Part shown: piece by piece, positions 8,682-16,686 of the stretch
Numbering within the stretch: the stretch's first letter is position 1
How the letters are laid out: every line of letters begins with the position of its first letter
Assembly (NCBI GenBank): GCA_947372405.1
Contig: CANBTO010000012.1
Span: 1-26,841 of the forward strand
Source of the DNA: Verrucomicrobiaceae bacterium
GTDB lineage: Bacteria > Verrucomicrobiota > Verrucomicrobiae > Verrucomicrobiales > Akkermansiaceae
Length of the DNA stretch: 26,841 nucleotides
Direction: 5' to 3'
Made by a program: the position numbers and the translations under genes
The notes under the pieces: model-generated
What the model was told of the DNA's origin: nothing
Seen by the model: only the letters and a program-made list of their open reading frames with translations
Databases searched by the model: none

Positions 8682-11156
8682 TCATGGCCGGTCGATTTTC
8701 TCCCAGTGCGAGCCAGGCAGGCATTGGTGATAACTTCCACCCTCGTCCTCGATGGCGAAGAGCAGGAGCCAGCCGTTTTCCACGAGTTGCCGCACGTTTT
8801 CGTGCTTCGCCAGGATGGAGGTGATGCGTTCCCGCGGCGCCTCGATGAAGACATGCAGCCGGAGCGGTTCGTGGACCCACTTTTCGCCATCGTGAACGGA
8901 TTGCAGCGGCAGGCCGGTCTGAAGGTCGCCGCCGTTGCCCTGACAGACACCGAGAGTGCCGACGACATTGTGCGTGACCTTGTTGCCGCTGCCGAAAACG
9001 CGGTTGTTCACGGTGGAGGCGTAGTATTGCAGGTTGATCCAGTTTGCCACGACCATGGGTGCGACCATGATGAGTTCGAGGGTGGCATCGTTGACATCGG
9101 AGCGGTGGTCGTAGTTATGGAGAAACACGCGACCGTCGAGCTGGGCGGACTTGGTGCGTGCGCGCGGAGCGGCGATGAAAGCGGCGTTGCCAGCGAGGCC
9201 CCACTCGGGCCGCACCTGCGCCCAGTCGCGGCTGCGGGCGGAGATCTGCCGGTCGAGATCGGCGGATGCGCCATCGAGACCGAGCTTGGGAGCGCGTTCG
9301 CGGCGGGCGGCCTTCGTGGCAGTGCCTAGCCAGCCTTGCAATTTGGTTAGGTCGCCGCCATGCGTGGATGGAACCTCGTCGGGTTCGAAGAGAGTCACCT
9401 CATCGGTGGTGGTGTTGTGCAATCCGGCGAGGAAATACGTATCTCCAGGGATCACGATGTCGTGGTCCGCAAGCGCGGCGCGGACGGCGGGATCGTTGAG
9501 GATCGCAGCGGCGACGCGCGCGTTGGCATCTCCGGCGTGACCGCCACAGGCACCGCAATCCAGACCCGAACCGTAGGGGTTGTTAGACGTCGCGCTGCCG
9601 TGACCGCAGAGCAGCACCAGCCGCGCGAAGTTTTTCGTCAGGCCCATGTGGCGCAGCGCGCCGAGGGCGAGTTGCACGCGGTCGTCGATGGCGATGCCGG
9701 TGGTGTCAGCCGCCGACTTGTCGAGCTGTGGTCCGCAGGCGCAGGAGTGCGAGTGGTTTCCCGCCGCCGGGGCGAAGGCGTCGCGGAACAATTTCGCGCC
9801 GTAGCCGATCCCTGCGGTCTCGACGAAGGAGAAGCACGAGATGGCGGAGGTCTTGAACGAGTTCCACGAGTATGAGAGCCGCTTGCCAAGCCGCTGGCGT
9901 TTCCATGCGGCATCGATGGTCTGCGGGTCCGCATGACTCATTGTCTCGCGCACCCGGAATTTCGGCGTGAGCAGCACCGGGCATTGTGCGGTTCCTTCAT
10001 GCTTGCCGAACGGGATATATTCGATGGGCATGCCGAAGAAACCCGCGAATCCCACGGTTTCGATTTGCGGCGTGGCCGCTTCGAGCGCGCGTCTGAGGAT
10101 CTCCGAGCGCACATCGATGCAGAAGACCGCCTGCACGGCGGGCCGGACGCCAGCCTGCGATTGCCCGGTGGCGGTCATTTTGCCGATCAGTTGCCGCTGC
10201 CACGCGTGTTCGTGGGCGAGCTGCCAGAGGAACAGTTCGAGGGTTTGCGGAGTGGTGGAAGGGGCGGAAGATCCGGTCCAGAACTCGCGCAGCACCGCGC
10301 CATCGTGTTGCTCTAACAGCGCGGTGTCGTAGGCGAGGCGGACGGCCAGCAGATGCAGCATCATGTCGTCCTCTTTACCCAGCATGGCGTTTTCCCGGAC
10401 GCGGTATTGCACGTGACCGGCCCATCCGCTGATGCTCATGAGCTGGCGGTGGAAGAAATCCGCTTCGTTGCCTTTGGAGATACCGAGGATCTTCGCGGCT
10501 TGCTCGATTGCTGCCTCGGGTTGCTCCGGCATGGCTTTCACCCGCTTGCGGAATTCGTGAAGTCCGAGTGCCTGAGCGTTCAGGTTGATCATGGCTTTCT
10601 CCCGCCATGCCGCGTAGAGCGGCATGGCTCTCCAAGGGAGCCGCCAGGCAGATTGACCCTCGTCGAAATATTCGGAGCAGAACTGTGAGATGGTCTCCGT
10701 GACTGCGGATGCCCATGAGGTGCCGTGTGCGGCATCGACGGCCTCGGCGACGGTGAGGATCTCATGGCCGGCATCCGGGGCGGTGGAGTATGTCAGGGAT
10801 TGCTTTAGTGATTCGACGTCCAGCTTTGCGATCTTGCCGGCCCGCGGGCCTTGGGATGTCTTCCACGCGAAATCGAGCGCGGCTTCAAGATCGGCGTCGT
10901 TGATCTCGCCCGCCGCGTGTTTTTCCTGATAGAAGGCGGGTGGCATTTGCATGCCTCCGGGCGCGACCTTTCGAACGAGTTCGCAGGCATCGATGAAGGG
11001 CTTGTCCGACAGACCGATGAAAGGATTGACAGCGATGAAGTTCCGCAGCGTCCAAAGGGGTGCGATGCGCTTGCAGGCGGCGTGCGCGGCTTCAATGACG
11101 GTTGCTGACTGCGGGTGGTGGTGAGTTTCAGTTGGAGGAGCTTCGATGGTTTTCAT
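8682..11156 (-). CDS. dabA: Inorganic carbon transporter subunit DabA (DUF2309/UPF0753), 824 aa
   Basis: The beta-carbonic-anhydrase-like subunit of the DAB complex, which with DabB is thought to hydrate CO2 unidirectionally and accumulate bicarbonate using the ion gradient at the cytoplasmic membrane. The zinc site is intact: C346 and D348 in VFCIDVRSE, H519 in LLCGHG and C534 in GLDCGACGG. Their relative spacing matches C351/D353/H524/C539 of Halothiobacillus DabA, with a constant offset of five. The length fits the family. The N-terminal WTLRNFIAVNPF is also family-like. It starts 27 bp after the dabB stop, without a visible Shine-Dalgarno, and is followed by a small gene 44 bp on. The window contains no RuBisCO or carboxysome gene, so the likely role is anaplerotic or pH-related bicarbonate supply in a heterotroph (inference). 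Confidence 0.95.
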   Translation of the reverse strand: MKTIEAPPTETHHHPQSATVIEAAHAACKRIAPLWTLRNFIAVNPFIGLSDKPFIDACELVRKVAPGGMQMPPAFYQEKHAAGEINDADLEAALDFAWKTSQGPRAGKIAKLDVESLKQSLTYSTAPDAGHEILTVAEAVDAAHGTSWASAVTETISQFCSEYFDEGQSAWRLPWRAMPLYAAWREKAMINLNAQALGLHEFRKRVKAMPEQPEAAIEQAAKILGISKGNEADFFHRQLMSISGWAGHVQYRVRENAMLGKEDDMMLHLLAVRLAYDTALLEQHDGAVLREFWTGSSAPSTTPQTLELFLWQLAHEHAWQRQLIGKMTATGQSQAGVRPAVQAVFCIDVRSEILRRALEAATPQIETVGFAGFFGMPIEYIPFGKHEGTAQCPVLLTPKFRVRETMSHADPQTIDAAWKRQRLGKRLSYSWNSFKTSAISCFSFVETAGIGYGAKLFRDAFAPAAGNHSHSCACGPQLDKSAADTTGIAIDDRVQLALGALRHMGLTKNFARLVLLCGHGSATSNNPYGSGLDCGACGGHAGDANARVAAAILNDPAVRAALADHDIVIPGDTYFLAGLHNTTTDEVTLFEPDEVPSTHGGDLTKLQGWLGTATKAARRERAPKLGLDGASADLDRQISARSRDWAQVRPEWGLAGNAAFIAAPRARTKSAQLDGRVFLHNYDHRSDVNDATLELIMVAPMVVANWINLQYYASTVNNRVFGSGNKVTHNVVGTLGVCQGNGGDLQTGLPLQSVHDGEKWVHEPLRLHVFIEAPRERITSILAKHENVRQLVENGWLLLFAIEDEGGSYHQCLPGSHWEKIDRP

Positions 11157-11183
11157 GGATGTGGGAGTGGTTGGACTTGTGAA

Positions 11184-12800
11184 TCAGGCGGCGGTTTTGC
11201 GCATCAGTGCGAGCGACAGGCGGTTGGCAATGGCGCCAAGGTAGAAGCCCTGCGAGGCATGCACGTAGAGCTTGCGGCCGAGGCGCGTGGCAGACCAGAC
11301 GGGGAGCTGAGATTGGATGACCAGCACCGCCATGAAGAGCAGGACGATGAGCGCCATCACGCCGTATTCGAGCGTCGAGCGTACCGGCGCGTAGCCCGCG
11401 AGCGAGGACGCGAGGAGTCTTTCAAAAACCGCGTGCAGCGTGAAATAAGCGGTGGCAGCGCCCGCTGCCATCAGCAGGCCCCAGCCGATGAGTGAGGACC
11501 GGTGGGAAGAAGCCCAGAGGTTCCAGAGAAGGTAGGCGAGCGCCATCATGAAAACGGAACCGAGGAGAAGCACACCGGCACCGCTGCCCGAACCAAGGCC
11601 GAAGAGCGTGCCGATCACCCAGGTGAGCGCCACCGCCGAGCCAAGCGTGCCGAAGAGAATGGCCGGATGCGCCGCCGGGCGCTCGGACGGCACCCAGGAG
11701 GCCTTGGTCATGTTGACGATGCTGCCGGAAGACAGGAATGCATGCGCCTTGTAGAGCGAATGCGACACGATGTGCAGCACGGCAAGCGAGAAGGCGCCGA
11801 GTCCGCATTGCAGCATCATGAAACCCATTTGGGCGATGGTCGAGTAGGCCAGCGAGCGCTTCACGCTGGTCTGGGTGAGCATGATCACCGAGGCGAAGAG
11901 CGCGGTGAAGGCACCCACCAGGGCCAGCGAGTTCAGCGCCGCCGGCGAGCTTGCGATGATCGGGCTGAGCCGCACGACCAGGAAGCCGCCCGCGTTGATG
12001 ATGCCCGCATGCATCAGCGCGGATACCGGGGTCGGCGTCTCCATCGTTTCCGGCAGCCAGCTATGGAAGGGAAATTGCGCGGACTTCAGCAAGGCTCCCG
12101 CCACCAGCAGCAAACTCGACCAGCCGAGGCATGGCGACAGCGGACCTCCCTGCGCGCGCAGCATTTCCGCCGCGGCAAACATCCCGGTGAATTTCCAGGT
12201 GCCGAAGCATTGCCAGGTCGTCACCAGCGCACCTAACAGGCAGGCGTCTCCAAGCCGGCTGATGAGGAATTTTTTCCATGCCGCAAGCACTGCCGCCGGG
12301 CGGTCCGCATGAAACATCAGCAACTGGTGCAGGCTCAGACTCGTCGCCACCCATGCGAGCGCGAACATGAGCAGGTTGCCCGAGACGACCATCGTCAGCA
12401 CCGAGCCGATCGTCACACCCATCCACTTGATGAAGCGGCCTTGCCGCGGGTCGCCCGCGAGGTAGTTCACGGAGTAGCGCATCACCACCGCTCCAAGAAA
12501 GGAGACCAGCAGCAGCATCACGGCCGAGAGCGTGTCGAAGTAGATGTCGAGGGCCAGCGGACCGGTTCCCGCCACTTGCGCGGAGAGCGGACCGACGGTG
12601 AAGCGCAGGATCACCGCGAGCACCGCAAGGCCGAGCAAGGCGAGCGCGGACCACGAACCGAAATCGGCGAATCGCCGTCCGTGGCGGTTGGCGAGGCGGT
12701 CCGGGACCATTACGAAGGCCAGCAGCCAGAGCGGGGCCAACAGGATGGGTGCGAGTGGAAAAAGCGTTTCAGCGGGTGGGATGTGCGGTGGAGTCATCAT
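11184..12800 (-). CDS. dabB: Inorganic carbon transporter subunit DabB (NuoL/MrpA-like antiporter fold), 538 aa
   Basis: A polytopic membrane protein of the complex I proton-translocating subunit superfamily (Proton_antipo_M). The typical core is visible: LLKSAQFPFHSWLPETMETPTPVSALMHAG with its lysine and histidine, followed by INAGGFLVVRLSP, then SVKRSLAYSTIAQMGFM and HIVSHSLYKAHAFLSSG. It is expected to couple cation flow to the DabA partner encoded immediately downstream. The open frame reaches a TTG at 12839 and an ATG at 12821. The ATG pair at 12800/12797 (MMTPPHIPPAETLF) is chosen because it sits just ahead of the first membrane helix and leaves space for a promoter region. It is divergent from a LysR regulator, with a shared intergenic region of 82 bp. 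Confidence 0.92.
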   Translation of the reverse strand: MMTPPHIPPAETLFPLAPILLAPLWLLAFVMVPDRLANRHGRRFADFGSWSALALLGLAVLAVILRFTVGPLSAQVAGTGPLALDIYFDTLSAVMLLLVSFLGAVVMRYSVNYLAGDPRQGRFIKWMGVTIGSVLTMVVSGNLLMFALAWVATSLSLHQLLMFHADRPAAVLAAWKKFLISRLGDACLLGALVTTWQCFGTWKFTGMFAAAEMLRAQGGPLSPCLGWSSLLLVAGALLKSAQFPFHSWLPETMETPTPVSALMHAGIINAGGFLVVRLSPIIASSPAALNSLALVGAFTALFASVIMLTQTSVKRSLAYSTIAQMGFMMLQCGLGAFSLAVLHIVSHSLYKAHAFLSSGSIVNMTKASWVPSERPAAHPAILFGTLGSAVALTWVIGTLFGLGSGSGAGVLLLGSVFMMALAYLLWNLWASSHRSSLIGWGLLMAAGAATAYFTLHAVFERLLASSLAGYAPVRSTLEYGVMALIVLLFMAVLVIQSQLPVWSATRLGRKLYVHASQGFYLGAIANRLSLALMRKTAA

Positions 12801-12856
12801 GCGGGACGAACCTAGCAGCATGGCTTCGATTCGTTCCAATATATCTTTTGCACATT

Positions 12857-12879
12857 ATCGTTCTGTTTGGTAGAACGAT
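12857..12879. promoter_or_regulatory. Perfect inverted repeat in the dabB-lysR intergenic region, candidate LysR operator
   Basis: ATCGTTCT and AGAACGAT form a perfect 8-bp inverted repeat separated by GTTTGGT. The inner part satisfies the T-N11-A pattern of LysR-family recognition sites. It ends three bases before the regulator's ATG, in the gap shared with dabB. Autoregulation of the regulator and control of the dab operon from this site is an inference from position and motif. Confidence 0.6.
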
Positions 12880-12882
12880 TGC

Positions 12883-13791
12883 ATGTCGTTCCTGAACTAC
12901 CACCACCTCCGCTATTTCCGGGCGATCGCCAACGAAGGCAGTCTCACGCGTGCCGCCGAAAGACTGAATCTGTCGCAGTCCGCGCTGAGCACACAGCTCC
13001 GCAGCCTTGAGGAAAGCCTCGGTCAGCCCTTGTTCCTCCGGCAGAACAAATCGCTCGTCCTCACCGAGGCGGGGCGGATCGCACTCGACTACGCGGAGTC
13101 GATTTTCCGATCCGGCGAAGAACTGTTAGGAGTGCTGCGCAACCAGGCATCGGGACACCGGCAGATCCTGCGCGTCGGTGCGGTGGCCACGCTTTCGCGC
13201 AATTTCCAACTCTCGCTGCTGCGCCCCCTGCTCGGCCGCAGCGACGTGGAACTGGTCATCCGTTCCGGAAACCTGCGCGACCTGCTCGCCCAACTCCGCG
13301 CGCACACGCTCGACGTGGTGCTTTCCAATCTCCCCGTCCGCCGTGACGCCGAGACCGACTGGCACAGCCATCTGCTGGACGAACAGCCGGTGAGTCTCGT
13401 GGGGCGGCGCACCCGTTCACGCAAAAAATTCCGTTTCCCCGACGACCTGCATGACGCGCCGCTCGTGCTGCCCAGCCTCGACAGCAACATCCGCGCAGCC
13501 TTTGATCTGATGTTAGAGCAACTCGGCATCCGCCCCATCATCGCCGCCGAGGTGGACGACATGGCGATGCTCCGCCTTCTGGCCAAGGAGGGCGCGGGAC
13601 TCGCGCTGGTGCCACCCGTCGTCGTGCGCGGCGAACTGGACAACGGGACCCTTGTCGAGCGACACCGCATTGTCGGCATCCGGGAGAATTTCTACGCCAT
13701 CACGCCGAGCAGGCGCTTCCCCAACCCGGTGCTCCGCGAACTGTTGCGACGGGACGGAAAACCGTCTCCACCTGCCGGAAGGCGCGAATGA
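12883..13791 (+). CDS. LysR-family transcriptional regulator, NhaR-like, 302 aa
   Basis: An N-terminal winged helix-turn-helix (about residues 5-63; NYHHLRYFRAIANEGSLTRAA, LNLSQSALSTQLRSLEESLG) is followed by a LysR substrate-binding domain (about 90-295). The opening NYHHLRYF and the C-terminal half (VDDMAMLRLLAKEGAGLALVPP, ENFYAITPSRRFPNPVLRELL) resemble E. coli NhaR, the sodium/pH-responsive activator of nhaA. It is divergent from dabB-dabA, and the candidate operator lies between them, so it most likely controls carbon-transporter expression in response to an ion, pH or carbon signal (inference). Its ATG is only 26 bp from the start of the inverted repeat and no Shine-Dalgarno is visible, so the mRNA leader may be very short. 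Confidence 0.92.
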   Translation: MSFLNYHHLRYFRAIANEGSLTRAAERLNLSQSALSTQLRSLEESLGQPLFLRQNKSLVLTEAGRIALDYAESIFRSGEELLGVLRNQASGHRQILRVGAVATLSRNFQLSLLRPLLGRSDVELVIRSGNLRDLLAQLRAHTLDVVLSNLPVRRDAETDWHSHLLDEQPVSLVGRRTRSRKKFRFPDDLHDAPLVLPSLDSNIRAAFDLMLEQLGIRPIIAAEVDDMAMLRLLAKEGAGLALVPPVVVRGELDNGTLVERHRIVGIRENFYAITPSRRFPNPVLRELLRRDGKPSPPAGRRE

Positions 13792-13822
13792 AGCCGGAGA
13801 CGGCACGCGATCCAGCAGCCAA

Positions 13823-13858
13823 CAAAAAATCCGCTCCCGGGAAATGCCCGGAAGCGGA
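13823..13858 (-). terminator. Rho-independent terminator of the EF-hand gene
   Basis: On the minus strand a 12-bp stem with one mismatch (TCCGCT.CCGGG on the + strand, 13830-13841, pairing with 13847-13858) and a 5-nt loop is followed directly by TTTTTT (AAAAAA at 13824-13829 on the + strand). It lies 32 bp past the stop of the EF-hand gene. In the + direction the same hairpin lies downstream of the lysR-type gene but lacks a following T run. Confidence 0.8.
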
Positions 13859-13890
13859 ATTGAAATTAGCAACTGCAGTTTGGTAGCGTC

Positions 13891-14211
13891 TTATTTTTTG
13901 TGACCCTTACCACCACCCTTGCCACCTTTCGGCGGAATCGCGGCCTTGAACTCAGCGAGGCTCACGCTTCCGTTCGAATCGGTGTCCATCTTCTTGAAGC
14001 GCTCCTCCGCTTTCGCCGGGTCCTTCTGCCCTCTCGGGGAGGCCTTGAATTCATCCAGGCTCAGTGAACCGTCGGCGTTGGTATCGAGCTTTTTGAAGAT
14101 TGCCTCGGGATCCGGCATTTTGGGTTTATCGGGCTTAGCCGCAGCGTCCTCCGCAAAGGAAAGCGAGGAGGCGATGGCAAGCAGGCCGAGTGTCTGGATA
14201 CAGATTTTCAT
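13891..14211 (-). CDS. Small exported EF-hand protein, 106 aa
   Basis: A signal peptide (about residues 1-20, MKICIQTLGLLAIASSLSFA) is followed by two canonical 12-residue EF-hand loops: D43-TNADGSLSLD-E54 and D76-TDSNGSVSLA-E87, both with Asp at position 1, Gly at position 6 and Glu at position 12. The tail is lysine/glycine-rich (PPKGGKGGGKGHKK). Calcium binding outside the cytoplasm is the expected property; the role is unknown. The frame is open upstream, but ATG 14211 gives the clean signal peptide. A strong terminator follows at 13823-13858. It is divergent from the sensor-kinase gene across 172 bp and may share regulation with it. Confidence 0.88.
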   Translation of the reverse strand: MKICIQTLGLLAIASSLSFAEDAAAKPDKPKMPDPEAIFKKLDTNADGSLSLDEFKASPRGQKDPAKAEERFKKMDTDSNGSVSLAEFKAAIPPKGGKGGGKGHKK

Positions 14212-14383
14212 ATGGATTGTGTGGTCGGTTGTGGTTTGCCGGTCTCCCAAAGGACGATTGCGGCATCGTATGAAACACCGGTTAACCAGGGATGTTTCTC
14301 GGCTTGGAAATATTCCCGCACTTCGCGCCAACTGGGCCCAAAGGGGTATTGGTCTTTGCCCGGAACCCGCTACCGTGGCGGCA

Positions 14384-15937
14384 ATGAAATCGTCCCGGTG
14401 GTTCGAGCGCCCGCCCCTGCTCACCCTGTTGACGCTGGTATTCGCCCTGATCCCGGCAGGCTTGGCCGTGGTCACTTACCGCGACGCGCACCAAAAAGAT
14501 CAACGCCTCCACGAAACCACCGCGGAAATGCTCACCGAGCAACTGCAACGCTCGACTGGTCCCAATTCCTACTTTCTCACCCAGCTCCGCCAGTTGGCTC
14601 GCAAGCTTGCCGACACCGAGCTCGCCGCCGGAAAACTCACCCTGCCGAACTTCAACTGGCACGAGCGCCTGCCTCACCTGCTTTCCTATGGTTATTCCGA
14701 ACGCTTGCCCGACGGCCGTGTCATCTCCCGCTGGCAAAGCGATCCGCAAATCCCCACCGGCGACCCCGAGCTCAGCCATGACCCGCACATCGCCGCCGCA
14801 GCGGAGTGGCAACCCGGCACTGACCGCATCGCCATCCACGAATGCCAACCCACCGCCGACCGCTTGCTTGTGCTCTGTGCCGTGCCATCCGAAAACATCA
14901 CCGACCCGCCGCGAGGTTACGTCTTCGGTTGGATCAACCTCGCTTCGATCTGCAGCGATCCCACCCTGCCATTGATCCACGGCCAGATTCTCAGCGTCAC
15001 GCCACTTACCCCAGACACCCCCGCACCGGACGGAGCCCGTGTGATGACCGTCGGCGAAGAAGCCCCGCGTTGGAAAGCCGCCATCACCCGCGGCGCACGT
15101 TTCACCGAACGTTTCGGCCCGCCCACCCCGTGGCTCGTCTTCATCGCCGTCGGCCTCAGCGCGGTGCCCTTGCTCGTTCTAACAATACTCGCCGGCCGCG
15201 CCTCCCGCCTTCGCGCCGATCTTGCCGCCGAACGCGAGGTCGCCCGCCAGCAACGTTTTTTTACCCAGAGCATCTCCCACGAATTCCGCACGCCGCTCGG
15301 CGTCATCCTCTCCGGCGTCGAACTCATCGAAACCTATTCCGAGCGCCTCCCGCCCGAGCGCCGCAGCGAGGTGCTCACCGAGATCAAAACCCACATCACC
15401 CACATGAACGACCTCATCGCCGAGGTCCTGCTGCTCGGTCGTTTCGAATCCGGCCGTCTCACATTCCAACCCCAAGCCGCCAACCCGGCCACGCTTTGCC
15501 GCGAGATCGCCCGCCAGACCGAGACCGCGACCAACCACCGCAATCCAATCCAGGTCAAGGCTCCCGAAACCCCTTCCCTGTTAGATGGCGCGCTGCTCGC
15601 CACCATACTCGGCAACCTGCTCGCCAACGCCGTCAAATACTCGCCCGTTGGCCGGCCCGTCACTCTCGACGTCATCCGCTCCGGCGCGAACCTCGTCTTC
15701 ACCGTGCGCGACGAAGGCATCGGCATCCCCGCGGCCGATCTGCCCCGCGTCTTTGATCCTTTCCACCGCTGCACCAATGTCGGTGACACCCCCGGCACCG
15801 GCCTGGGCCTCGCCATCGTGCAACGCGCCGTCACTCTTCACGGCGGCGATCTAACAGTCACCAGCCACGTCGGTGCCGGCACCACCTTCACCGTCAACCT
15901 GCCCGCCGCCACATCTAACAAACCACTCGCCGCATGA
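14384..15937 (+). CDS. Membrane sensor histidine kinase, 517 aa
   Basis: A transmembrane helix (about residues 10-32, PLLTLLTLVFALIPAGLAVV) is followed by an extracytoplasmic domain of about 215 residues that I do not recognise, a second helix (about 249-273, PWLVFIAVGLSAVPLLVLTIL), then HisKA with the phosphoacceptor H299 in SHEFRTPLG and an HATPase_c domain (N415 in GNLLANAVKYSP, D443EGIGIP, G471TGLGLAI). The open frame extends upstream to 13919 across the EF-hand gene on the other strand; ATG 14384 gives the proper N-terminal helix. There is no HAMP domain. The stop overlaps the response-regulator start by 4 bp (ATGA), so the two are translationally coupled partners. Context suggests it controls the exported beta-helix genes that follow. 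Confidence 0.93.
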   Translation: MKSSRWFERPPLLTLLTLVFALIPAGLAVVTYRDAHQKDQRLHETTAEMLTEQLQRSTGPNSYFLTQLRQLARKLADTELAAGKLTLPNFNWHERLPHLLSYGYSERLPDGRVISRWQSDPQIPTGDPELSHDPHIAAAAEWQPGTDRIAIHECQPTADRLLVLCAVPSENITDPPRGYVFGWINLASICSDPTLPLIHGQILSVTPLTPDTPAPDGARVMTVGEEAPRWKAAITRGARFTERFGPPTPWLVFIAVGLSAVPLLVLTILAGRASRLRADLAAEREVARQQRFFTQSISHEFRTPLGVILSGVELIETYSERLPPERRSEVLTEIKTHITHMNDLIAEVLLLGRFESGRLTFQPQAANPATLCREIARQTETATNHRNPIQVKAPETPSLLDGALLATILGNLLANAVKYSPVGRPVTLDVIRSGANLVFTVRDEGIGIPAADLPRVFDPFHRCTNVGDTPGTGLGLAIVQRAVTLHGGDLTVTSHVGAGTTFTVNLPAATSNKPLAA

Positions 15938-16554
15938 CCACGCTCCTGCTCATCGAGGACAACCCGAACCTCCGCAAAAACATCGCCGAGATGCTCACTC
16001 TCGAAGGTTTCCGCGTGCTCGTCGCCGCTGATGGCAGCACCGGCCTGCAGATCGCACGTGCCGAGCACCCCGACCTCTTGCTCTGTGACATCATGATGCC
16101 AGGCATCGACGGTTATGAGGTGCTCGCGAAACTGCGCGCCGATCCCGCAACCGCATCGCTCCCGTTCATTTTCCTCACTGCAAAAGGTGACCTGCCAGAC
16201 CTCCGCATCGGCATGGGCCTCGGCGCCGACGACTACCTGCCGAAACCCGTCGCCCGCCTCGACCTGCTCACCGCCGTGCGCACCCGCCTGCAGCGCCATG
16301 CCCAACAGCGCCAGGCTTTCGCCCCGGATTTCTCCGACGCCTTCCCGCTGGAAAAACTTGGTCTCTCGCCGCGTGAAGCCGAAATCCTGCTATGGATGGC
16401 GCAGGGCAAAAGCAATGGCGACATCGCCGCCATCTGCGACATCAGCCTCGGCACCGTCAAAAAACACGTCCTCCACATCTTCGAAAAACTCGGCGTCGAG
16501 AACCGCGCCGCCGCCACCCTGCGGGCCTTGGAAATTCTATCAGCCGCCAGCTGA
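15934..16554 (+). CDS. Response regulator, REC plus LuxR/NarL-type HTH, 206 aa
   Basis: An N-terminal receiver domain (residues 1-120) carries acidic E8-D9, phosphoacceptor D52 in LLLCDIMMPG, T82 and K104 in YLPKPV. A C-terminal LuxR-type helix-turn-helix follows (about 143-203; LSPREAEILLWMAQGKSNGDIAAICDISLGTVKKHV has the usual glycine, isoleucine/alanine and TVKKH positions). It is coupled by a 4-bp overlap to the histidine kinase. As a NarL-type regulator it should bind DNA as a dimer at inverted or direct half-sites. The nearest candidate targets are the 9-bp inverted repeat at 16634-16655 and the duplicated element at 16567 and 19420 (inference). Confidence 0.94.
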   Translation: MTTLLLIEDNPNLRKNIAEMLTLEGFRVLVAADGSTGLQIARAEHPDLLLCDIMMPGIDGYEVLAKLRADPATASLPFIFLTAKGDLPDLRIGMGLGADDYLPKPVARLDLLTAVRTRLQRHAQQRQAFAPDFSDAFPLEKLGLSPREAEILLWMAQGKSNGDIAAICDISLGTVKKHVLHIFEKLGVENRAAATLRALEILSAAS

Positions 16555-16566
16555 TTCCAGCGTCGA

Positions 16567-16613
16567 GCTACTCCTTTCGGCCCATTGTTAGCCGCGCGCG
16601 AAACGGCCAGTCT
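16567..16613 (+). promoter_or_regulatory. Shared upstream element, copy 1 (before the 901-aa exported protein)
   Basis: A 22-nt block (16567-16588, GCTACTCC...CCATTGT) is 20/22 identical to the block at 19420-19441. In both places it is followed by exactly 20 nt and then AGTCT (16609-16613 here). It occurs only before the two large exported beta-helix genes in this window. It could be a promoter for an alternative sigma factor or a binding box for the adjacent response regulator. Confidence 0.55.
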
Positions 16614-16661
16614 ATGACACCTCGCCGTGCCCTGGCAGTCACCCGCGTGACTGCCTATTGA
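16614..16661 (+). CDS. Possible 15-codon leader ORF
   Basis: An ATG immediately after the AGTCT of the shared element opens MTPRRALAVTRVTAY and stops at TGA 16659-16661, ending 25 bp before the start of the large exported gene. The second half of the ORF consists of a perfect 9-bp inverted repeat, so ribosome movement could affect its folding. The peptide has no recognisable regulatory codon run, and no Shine-Dalgarno is visible. It may be chance. Confidence 0.25.
   Translation: MTPRRALAVTRVTAY
16634..16655. promoter_or_regulatory. Perfect 9-bp inverted repeat upstream of the 901-aa exported protein
   Basis: GGCAGTCAC and GTGACTGCC flank a 4-nt CCGC loop, 31 bp before the ATG at 16687 and 79 bp after the response-regulator stop. 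No T run follows, so it is unlikely to be a simple terminator. As an RNA it would form a stable hairpin in the leader; as DNA it would be a symmetric site suited to a NarL-type dimer. Confidence 0.5.
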
Positions 16662-16686
16662 TCCGGACCGGCTTGGATTTTCATCC

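Noticed and set aside
13919..14383. N-terminal extension of the histidine kinase across the EF-hand gene
   Set aside because: The extension is antisense to a gene with a signal peptide and two perfect EF-hand loops. ATG 14384 gives a normal kinase N-terminus with a membrane helix.
16634..16655. Inverted repeat read as a terminator for the two-component operon
   Set aside because: No T run follows (TATTGATCC), and the repeat lies after the shared upstream element, inside the probable leader of the next gene.
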